This document shows positions 1 to 5,070 of a stretch of DNA of 28,059 bases, in pieces; within the stretch, counting starts at the first letter, position 1; each line of letters opens with the position of its first letter. A program made the position numbers and the translations under genes. The DNA is from Endobugula sp047619205 (lineage in GTDB: Bacteria > Pseudomonadota > Gammaproteobacteria > Pseudomonadales > Cellvibrionaceae): NCBI GenBank assembly GCA_047619205.1, contig JBLHJR010000034.1:1-28059 (forward strand). The letters are read 5' to 3'. The notes beneath the pieces are model-generated. The model did no database searches. It was not told the origin of the DNA and saw only the letters and a list, made by a program, of their open reading frames with translations.

Positions 1-66
1 TCAAGATAGAACGAGCGTGCTTTCACACGCCATTGACCCCAAGAGCCACACCTCCGTCCAAAAACA

Positions 67-133
67 GTTTACCGCTTTTTAATAGAGGCCGCCATCTACA
101 TAATACGATGGTAGACCCTACTTATTTGGTATG
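67..133 (-). other. Degenerate attC-like site after the KAP gene
   Basis: Starting 8 nt after the KAP stop, the minus strand reads CATACCAA. This matches the reverse complement of the cassette's own first bases (GTTGGTATG, near 1508), as expected for the R'' box of its attC. Inside is a TCTAC/GTAGA stem, and the far end reads GCGGTAAAC instead of a GTTRRRY core. It is probably a decayed attC; the outer boundary is uncertain. Confidence 0.35.
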
Positions 134-140
134 CACTTGC

Positions 141-1475
141 TTAGTCACGCATAAATGCTTCAAGCCAAGCGCAAACTTTCGTAACTGCATCTCGATCGTA
201 ACAATTTTTACTTTCAAGGTAATTACCTTGCTCAAGCAGTGCTTTAGCTTCATCATCCGTGCCCAAATAATATTTCAATATCCATTTAATGGGATGACCT
301 TCCGGCTTATCTCCCCAATAATCTGCATTTAATTCATTTAGCGAAGCTTCTATTAGTAATTGATCGTAAGTAAGTCTTTTGTTCGAAAGCTTTCTATACA
401 CATCGGGCTTTATAGCCTTTGCTATCGATATGAACACGGAAATACAAGAATATTCACCGTTTAGTTTTCCATCTGTAGCATTATGTATAATTGCAAAGCT
501 GGTCAGGCTTCTCTCAATATCACGTAATGATAGGTCATAATAAAATGCCATTTCCTCAAAAAATTCGATGGTAGATTCATGCGTTCTTGTTTGTATTTCA
601 TAACCCATGCGTTTTAAACAATTCTTCAGGTACGTCCTGGGGATCGACGAATAGTGGTCTCTAGGCTTTGGTAACGTTGTCCAAATAGATACAAATTTTT
701 GTAAATATCTAGCTGCATCTACTCCGCTTCCATATTCACAACGTATGGCTTCTTCTAGCTGCTTCCTGTTCATGACAAGTACGAATGTAATATTTGGTAC
801 ACTAAAAAGATGTTTTATACTTTCAATGAGTGACAGCGCGAACTTAGGTTTACATCTGTCAAGTTCGTCAATTATGAATATCACTGGATTTCCGCCACCC
901 AATTTCTCACCAAGCGACGCTAAGTGCATTTTGAATGCTTCCAAGTTCTGGCGATCCTCGTCTGCTTTAGTTAGTTGGCTAGAGACAAAACCATCTATTA
1001 AATCAGATGCTTCTTTTGAAGCATCTTTAATATTCCCGGCCCCATCCAATATAGTCTCGTCAAGAACGCCTGCGGTTAGCGCTTTAATGCCAATCCTTAA
1101 GCCAGCACGACCAACTACTTTAAGTGCAGATGTAGCTTTTTCTTTGAATTCAGCATGAGAAACATCATCATCTTTATCAATTAGCTGATATATTTGACTT
1201 GATATGGCCAAAAACGGTTCGGGTTGATAGTCATGTTCAAACGCATCAAAGTATATACAAGGGGCTTTGTTTTTCGTTAATAGGCCTTTCCACATCTTGA
1301 TGAAAGTGCTTTTCCCTTCCCCCCAAGGCGCATCTAGCGCTAACACAAGTTCGTCTTCAGTGTTTTTTATTAAATTAAATAAGCTTTCACCAAAAGGTTT
1401 TCGATTAAAAACATCTACTTCTGGTGTAAAACCGTCTTCATACGAAATATTAAGAGGGGGAACTATTAATTTCAT
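141..1475 (-). CDS. KAP-family P-loop NTPase
   Basis: This is a 444-residue predicted ATPase of the KAP family (named after Kidins220/ARMS and PifA). The Walker A motif is APWGEGKST (residues 49-57) and the Walker B motif is VIFIIDELDRC (198-208), with the family-typical DELDRC ending. The ARYLQKF stretch (255-261) resembles the conserved segment downstream of the KAP ATPase core. Unlike many KAP proteins it shows no convincing pair of transmembrane helices in the insert between the Walker motifs (about 105-170), so it may be soluble. The start is supported by AAGGAG nine bases before ATG, and the leader is only about 32 nt from the cassette boundary. It is the last complete cassette in the array. 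PifA, a family member, excludes phage T7 from F-plasmid cells; a defence role here is inferred, not shown. Confidence 0.85.
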   Translation of the reverse strand: MKLIVPPLNISYEDGFTPEVDVFNRKPFGESLFNLIKNTEDELVLALDAPWGEGKSTFIKMWKGLLTKNKAPCIYFDAFEHDYQPEPFLAISSQIYQLIDKDDDVSHAEFKEKATSALKVVGRAGLRIGIKALTAGVLDETILDGAGNIKDASKEASDLIDGFVSSQLTKADEDRQNLEAFKMHLASLGEKLGGGNPVIFIIDELDRCKPKFALSLIESIKHLFSVPNITFVLVMNRKQLEEAIRCEYGSGVDAARYLQKFVSIWTTLPKPRDHYSSIPRTYLKNCLKRMGYEIQTRTHESTIEFFEEMAFYYDLSLRDIERSLTSFAIIHNATDGKLNGEYSCISVFISIAKAIKPDVYRKLSNKRLTYDQLLIEASLNELNADYWGDKPEGHPIKWILKYYLGTDDEAKALLEQGNYLESKNCYDRDAVTKVCAWLEAFMRD

Positions 1476-1501
1476 TTACTTGTACTCCTTGCCGTTGTAC
1501 A

Positions 1502-1571
1502 TACCAACGCCAACATAAAAGTCGAGCGGAAGCGAGTCCAGCCCACGCCTTTTGTGGACGATTTGTTATGT
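1502..1571 (-). other. attC-like recombination site after the HEPN-like gene (attC3)
   Basis: On the minus strand the site runs from ACATAAC (R''-like, degenerate) to GGCGTTGGTA (R'-like), 70 nt. The GGC spacer before GTT is typical of attC. The interior has a GTCCA/TGGAC stem and a GC-rich core. The downstream TTGGTATG begins the KAP cassette. R'' does not match the RYYYAAC consensus perfectly, so this site is less certain than the one at 2967-3059. Confidence 0.55.
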
Positions 1572-1583
1572 TTTTTATATTTT

Positions 1584-2165
1584 TCATACACGAAAACCCT
1601 CACTTCCTGAAATATCACAAAGCCCTTTTAGCATTCCATACAGTTTTGCAATAGCATTTGTAGTTGTGCGATCTGTTAACCCTTGTGCGTTCGCTATTGT
1701 TGATATGAAGTTACTGATTCGAGACTCAACACCTTCATAATTTAAATTATGAGCGAGTTTATTTCTTATGGTGTTAATTTCTTTAACCTGCTTCCATAAC
1801 CACTCTGGCTCTGTATTTTTTAAACACATGCTTTCACCGATTGCGATACATTGTGCGGTATTAAATTGAACTTTTTCAAATGGAGCAGGGTTCGGCAAAC
1901 GCGAAAGAATGAATTTTATAACCAACCGCTCTATTAACAAATGTCCTTTAAGGATAATTAAAACAGGATCAGCATCTTCTTTTGGCAAATGATCTGCCAA
2001 TTCATTATAAGCTGCCCAATCTTCTATTGTAGCACTTTCGAGATCACATCTAAGATTGAGTAGAAGTTTTAGAACCTTATGATCTTCCTTGCCCGCCTCA
2101 ACAAGTTCTTTACATTCGGATATGTGCTTATCTAATAATTCTAACGTTAACAAATCTTTCTCCAA
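1584..2165 (-). CDS. HEPN-like protein with an RX4H motif
   Basis: This is a protein of about 193 residues, predicted to be all alpha-helical. It carries RNKLAH at residues 134-139, which fits the R-X4-6-H signature of HEPN ribonuclease-type domains. An upstream helix (about 68-88, KGHLLIERLV) resembles the first core helix seen in HEPN-like families. No signal peptide or membrane segment is visible. The start is uncertain: the frame opens upstream without an ATG, the chosen codon is TTG at 2165, and no ribosome binding site precedes it. The gene ends 13 nt before an attC-like site and shares strand and array with the KAP ATPase, but in a separate cassette. Other members of this broad group are uncharacterised, so ribonuclease or toxin activity is an inference from the motif. 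Confidence 0.6.
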   Translation of the reverse strand: MEKDLLTLELLDKHISECKELVEAGKEDHKVLKLLLNLRCDLESATIEDWAAYNELADHLPKEDADPVLIILKGHLLIERLVIKFILSRLPNPAPFEKVQFNTAQCIAIGESMCLKNTEPEWLWKQVKEINTIRNKLAHNLNYEGVESRISNFISTIANAQGLTDRTTTNAIAKLYGMLKGLCDISGSEGFRV

Positions 2166-2293
2166 AAAATATAACAGTTTAATTAATAGACCTGTTCCAC
2201 ATATCGCTGCTTCTTGATCAGATTTTATAATTATGGAGCATAGGGTCTTTTTTATAACAAAAATATGATCAAGAGAATAAGTCTACTGATACT

Positions 2294-2314
2294 GGCTATT
2301 GACTTTTTATAGCC
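2294..2314. repeat. Short perfect inverted repeat
   Basis: GGCTAT (2294-2299) pairs with ATAGCC (2309-2314) around a 9-nt loop, followed on the plus strand by TATTTT. It resembles a weak terminator, but no plus-strand gene precedes it. Confidence 0.4.
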
Positions 2315-2323
2315 TATTTTAAA

Positions 2324-2343
2324 TGTCTGCTTTGGGTCGACAG
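2324..2343. repeat. Dispersed 20-bp repeat, copy 1
   Basis: TGTCTGCTTTGGGTCGACAG matches the copy at 3671-3690 at 19 of 20 positions. Both lie in non-coding DNA of the accessory region, and none was seen in the dcw cluster. The TCTGC...CAGA ends allow weak self-pairing. Function is unknown. Confidence 0.7.
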
Positions 2344-2446
2344 AAGCCATTATTTTTTAATAATAACAGGTGCGTGCCTTTCCTCGCAAATATCATCCGC
2401 TTTCGGCTAGATGCTTGCTGACATTAAAAATCATTAATTTAGATTA

Positions 2447-2518
2447 TATTAACGCCAGCATTTTGCGGCTAGTTTGCAGCGCAGCGAAAAACAGTCCGAC
2501 AACATGCGCTTGTTGGTA
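2447..2518 (-). other. attC-like recombination site after the 145-residue membrane protein (attC2)
   Basis: On the minus strand the site runs from TACCAAC (R''-like) four bases after the stop codon to GGCGTTAATA (R'-like), 72 nt. GCAT and ATGC next to the boxes pair as L''/L'. The interior (TTGTCGGACTG against CAAACTAGCCGCAA) is an imperfect palindrome of the kind that folds in single-stranded attC. Both core boxes deviate from RYYYAAC/GTTRRRY, so it may be a weak recombination substrate. Confidence 0.6.
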
Positions 2519-2521
2519 TTT

Positions 2522-2959
2522 TTACAATGGAAATAATGATTGAAGAGTAGCTTTGCCATAAGCCCAAATAAAAGTTCCCGTACATGCTACTAAAACCTCA
2601 ATAGCTTGATATTTTTTTTTGTCTCTTTTAAGCCCGTCTTTGACTTTCTTTTTATCAACTGAAAACCACATAACCCACTCAGTGTTTTTAAGGTCAGTTA
2701 TGGATTTAATAGTCTTAGTATTTTTTTTGTTGTAGTCATCAACGTCTATATAATCCTGGATCCTTTCCTTTTTTTCAGAAAGCTGATCTCTCCAGAAAAA
2801 CAACAAAGCAACTATTACCAAAAGTGCACCAGAGCGTTCTAAATGCACCCAATCTAGGTAGTATATAGATAGCAAAACAGAACAAATCATTATTAATACA
2901 GCAGCTAAAACAGGCTTAAATTCAAATGGTATAGGTCTTATCAAAGCAGTAATTCTCAT
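2522..2959 (-). CDS. Small membrane protein of unknown function (cassette 2)
   Basis: This 145-residue protein is not one I recognise. Hydrophobic segments lie at about 15-34, 42-56 and 119-136. Between the second and third is a very charged, lysine-rich stretch (about 60-118) that would sit on one side of the membrane. No catalytic motif is visible. The ATG at 2959 lies only 13 nt after the cassette boundary and has no clear Shine-Dalgarno sequence, so translation may be leaderless-like or coupled to the preceding cassette. It is followed after four bases by attC2. Orphan small membrane proteins are common in integron cassettes; no role can be assigned. Confidence 0.75.
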   Translation of the reverse strand: MRITALIRPIPFEFKPVLAAVLIMICSVLLSIYYLDWVHLERSGALLVIVALLFFWRDQLSEKKERIQDYIDVDDYNKKNTKTIKSITDLKNTEWVMWFSVDKKKVKDGLKRDKKKYQAIEVLVACTGTFIWAYGKATLQSLFPL

Positions 2960-2966
2960 CTTTAAA

Positions 2967-3059
2967 GTCTAACGCCAGTGTATGGGGCGGGCTGGAGCAG
3001 CGCGTAAGCCCGTCCCAGCACGCGTGTTTTTGCGTGCGAACATGACACTTTTGTTAGGC
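2967..3059 (-). other. attC recombination site of cassette 1
   Basis: This is the clearest attC in the window, 93 nt on the minus strand. R'' is GCCTAAC (fits RYYYAAC) and overlaps the stop codon of the preceding gene. R' is GTTAGAC (fits GTTRRRY) and is preceded by the usual GGC. AGTGT near R'' and ACACT near R' form the L''/L' pair. The interior contains a strong GGGACGGGCT / AGCCCGCCCC stem. The outer bases GTGCCTAAC are the exact complement of GTTAGGCAC at the start of the cassette (3485-3493), which is the hallmark of a cassette integrated at G|TT. Confidence 0.88.
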
Positions 3060-3461
3060 ACTTATTATCCCAATTGCAACATAAGCCATGAACCCAAATC
3101 CCAAGATAAAACTAATTAGAGCTGTACTTGATAAAACAATTTGAGAAAATTCAACTTTCATGTGCTCTGCTTTTGGCCCGCCATCTAATTGTTTTCCCCA
3201 GCGCTCACCGAAAACAAACATATCTAACAATACCGATGCAATCACTAACAAAAATGCAACCATGGAATAAAAAAGAAAACCCCATGACAATTTTAAATAT
3301 ACTGCTAACTCACAACCAAGAGGAATAACATCTTTTCCAGTAAACGCATTAATGGATAAAGTTAAAGCGCCACCCGCCAATAAAAATACAGACTTTGCAA
3401 TAGTATCTAATCGCCCACGAGCATCTTGCTGGTGTTGATTAAATTGTGCTAACTCTTCCAT
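3054..3461 (-). CDS. Three-TM membrane protein of unknown function (cassette 1)
   Basis: This is a 135-residue protein. A short hydrophilic, glutamine-rich N-terminus (1-20) is followed by hydrophobic segments at about 23-41, 58-80 and 108-133, with a charged loop at 85-105. No signal peptidase site or catalytic motif is seen, and I do not recognise the family. The ATG at 3461 has GGAG six bases upstream, and the whole leader from the recombination point is 31 nt. The stop codon lies inside the R'' box of its attC, an arrangement often seen in compact cassettes. It is the first cassette as read from the argJ side. Confidence 0.8.
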   Translation of the reverse strand: MEELAQFNQHQQDARGRLDTIAKSVFLLAGGALTLSINAFTGKDVIPLGCELAVYLKLSWGFLFYSMVAFLLVIASVLLDMFVFGERWGKQLDGGPKAEHMKVEFSQIVLSSTALISFILGFGFMAYVAIGIISA

Positions 3462-3484
3462 TTAAAACTCCATCTTATTGAAGG

Positions 3485-3493
3485 GTGCCTAAC
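3485..3493 (-). other. Cassette insertion point (GTTAGGCAC core)
   Basis: The minus strand reads CTGTTAGGCAC. GTTAGGC fits the GTTRRRY core, with recombination expected between the G at 3493 and the T at 3492. It is the outer edge of cassette 1. The bases upstream (3494-3600) lack the paired R''/L'' boxes of an attC, so this side is either an attI-like site or a secondary insertion site. Confidence 0.65.
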
Positions 3494-3670
3494 AGTATGA
3501 TAAAAGAGAACAAATCCCTCTCATCAAGATTATAAGGAATCCATTGATTTTAGTGGTGCTTCTAGAAAACATGGTATCTCTCGGTTTTTATTTATTATTC
3601 CTTTATTTCTTGCCACCAAAGGAAGTGATAACGATGAACATTATATATACAGACCTTCAATACTGCTGAA

Positions 3671-3690
3671 TGTCCGCTTTGGGTCGACAG
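3671..3690. repeat. Dispersed 20-bp repeat, copy 2
   Basis: TGTCCGCTTTGGGTCGACAG is in the same orientation as the copy at 2324-2343, with one mismatch. The two copies bracket cassettes 1 and 2 as direct repeats about 1.35 kb apart. Confidence 0.7.
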
Positions 3691-3756
3691 CCGTCCCTGA
3701 ATTCTTAGAGGTCAAAGCCCTACACAAAGCCCATTCCTTGACAAACCAATGCTCAC

Positions 3757-3774
3757 GTAGGGCTTTCCCCCTAC
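3757..3774 (-). terminator. Hairpin after argJ, possible terminator
   Basis: GTAGGG and CCCTAC form a perfect 6-bp stem with a 6-nt loop, 11 nt past the argJ stop. No run of T follows, so intrinsic termination is uncertain; it could equally stabilise the mRNA end. Confidence 0.35.
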
Positions 3775-3784
3775 ACCCAAGCTT

Positions 3785-5014
3785 TTACGACCGATAGTCA
3801 GCATTAATCGTCACGTACTCATGAGATAAATCGGTTGTCCAAATAGTTTCCGTTGCCGTGCCGCGACCAAGACAAACGCGCAATAGTATTTCCTCTTTAT
3901 CCATCACTTGTTGTCCTGCCGCTTCGGTGTAGCTGGCCGCTCTACCGCCATTTTCAACGATGAGTACATCATCTAGATAAAGACGAATCGCGTCAGCATC
4001 GAGTTGATCAACTCCTGCATAACCAATAGCCGCAACAATACGCCCCCAATTCGGATCTGATGCAAACAGCGCCGTTTTCACCAATGGCGAGTGCGCAATG
4101 GCGTAGGCCACTTGTAGGCATTCGTCAGCAGTGGCTCCGCCTTCTACCTGAATAGCCACAAATTTTGTCGCGCCTTCACCATCTCGGACAATGGCTTGCG
4201 CTAATAGTCGGTATACATCAAAGACCGCCGTTTCTAACAAAGCAAATAATTCATGCTCGCTATCATCAATGAAAAATGACGAGGCGCCGCTTGCCATTAA
4301 TATACAGCTGTCGTTAGTTGAGGTGTCGCCATCAATAGTAATGCGATTGAAGGATTGATTAGCGGAATTAAATGATAGGTTTTCTAATAGCGTTTGGCTA
4401 AGGTGAGCATTGGTAGCGATAAACCCTAGCATGGTTGCCATATGGGGATTGATCATGCCTGCGCCTTTGGCAATGCCATTAACGATAATGGTTTCCCCTT
4501 GATACTCAAAACACCGACTGGCGCCCTTGGCTTGCGTATCCGTGGTCATAATACCTTGGGCGGCTAACAACCAATTCGTTTCTTCTAAGCCATTAAATAG
4601 CTCGGGAACGGCTTCGATTATTTTTTGAGTGGGTAAAGGCTCGCCAATAACACCCGTTGAGAAGGGTAGAACTTGCTGAGCTTGTACTGAAGTGTGTATC
4701 GAACCTGAGGATGCCGACACCGCTTCACAGCAATGTAAAGTATCCTGTATACCTTGCTCGCCAGTGCACGCATTGGCGTTGCCCGAATTGACTAACAAGT
4801 AACGTGGCTGCTGACTTAAATGCTGTTTACACACCACTACTGGAGCGGCACAGAATGCATTTTGGGTAAACACACCCGCGACTTTTACCGTCGCCGGTAG
4901 CTCAATCAGCATCACATCTAATTGATTATTTTTTTTAATGCCTGCACTAATAGCATTTAACTTAATGCCACTAATTTTCTGCATTTCAGGAAAAACTACA
5001 TTGCCTACAGCCAT
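3785..5014 (-). CDS. argJ: Bifunctional glutamate N-acetyltransferase / ornithine acetyltransferase
   Basis: ArgJ transfers the acetyl group from N-acetylornithine to glutamate, the recycling step of arginine synthesis in the cytoplasm. In bifunctional members it also uses acetyl-CoA. The 409-residue length is normal. The precursor self-cleaves in front of the Thr in MATML (nucleophile Thr194, within KGAGMINPHMATMLGF). Other family marks are STGVIGE (119-125), MTTDT (156-160) and the typical C-terminus YVTINADYRS. ATG at 5014 is preceded by a purine-rich AGAGAG. It follows secA after 56 nt on the same strand, the same order as in Pseudomonas. Its stop marks the end of conserved gene order; accessory cassette DNA begins beyond it. 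Confidence 0.96.
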   Translation of the reverse strand: MAVGNVVFPEMQKISGIKLNAISAGIKKNNQLDVMLIELPATVKVAGVFTQNAFCAAPVVVCKQHLSQQPRYLLVNSGNANACTGEQGIQDTLHCCEAVSASSGSIHTSVQAQQVLPFSTGVIGEPLPTQKIIEAVPELFNGLEETNWLLAAQGIMTTDTQAKGASRCFEYQGETIIVNGIAKGAGMINPHMATMLGFIATNAHLSQTLLENLSFNSANQSFNRITIDGDTSTNDSCILMASGASSFFIDDSEHELFALLETAVFDVYRLLAQAIVRDGEGATKFVAIQVEGGATADECLQVAYAIAHSPLVKTALFASDPNWGRIVAAIGYAGVDQLDADAIRLYLDDVLIVENGGRAASYTEAAGQQVMDKEEILLRVCLGRGTATETIWTTDLSHEYVTINADYRS

Positions 5015-5070
5015 GGATAAAACTCTCTACTTTATATTTCCATTTGGGAGCGAAACGCTAGCCACTGAAT

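Larger units (their letters stand above)
2166..2446. other. Long non-coding leader of the HEPN-like cassette
   Basis: No convincing gene is visible on either strand in these 281 bases. The stretch contains a perfect 6-bp hairpin (2294-2299 with 2309-2314, GGCTAT/ATAGCC), a copy of a 20-bp repeat (2324-2343) also found at 3671-3690, and a small imperfect hairpin near 2397-2416. Cassette leaders are normally under 50 bases, so this may be a promoter region, a decayed gene or an insertion. Confidence 0.6.
67..3493 (-). mobile_element. Integron gene-cassette array without visible integrase (CALIN-like)
   Basis: Four minus-strand genes of unrelated type are each followed directly by an attC-like imperfect palindrome ending in a GTT recombination triplet. 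Cassette boundaries taken at G|TT are about 2973-3492, 2453-2972, 1508-2452 and roughly 70-1507. The first two are each exactly 520 bp. Two cassettes have a 31-32 nt leader with a good ribosome binding site, as is usual for cassettes. No tyrosine recombinase (IntI) is encoded between argJ and the first cassette or elsewhere in the window. The array therefore looks like an integrase-less cluster, or the right end of a longer array leaving the window at base 1. Array identity rests strongly on attC1 and less on the more degenerate sites. Confidence 0.75.
3494..3784. other. Junction between the cassette array and argJ
   Basis: This 291-nt AT-rich spacer has no convincing gene on either strand and no integrase fragment that I can recognise. 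It holds the second copy of the 20-bp repeat (3671-3690) and a small hairpin immediately downstream of argJ. If an attI site exists it would be here, next to 3493. Confidence 0.5.

Noticed and set aside
15..30. GCGTG/CACGC hairpin at the left window edge
   Set aside because: A 5-bp stem with no T-run and no identifiable gene next to it; too little context to call a terminator or transposon end.
3494..3784. attI site or integrase remnant
   Set aside because: Only the GTTAGGC core at the cassette edge is clear; no integrase-binding repeats or recombinase sequence could be recognised.
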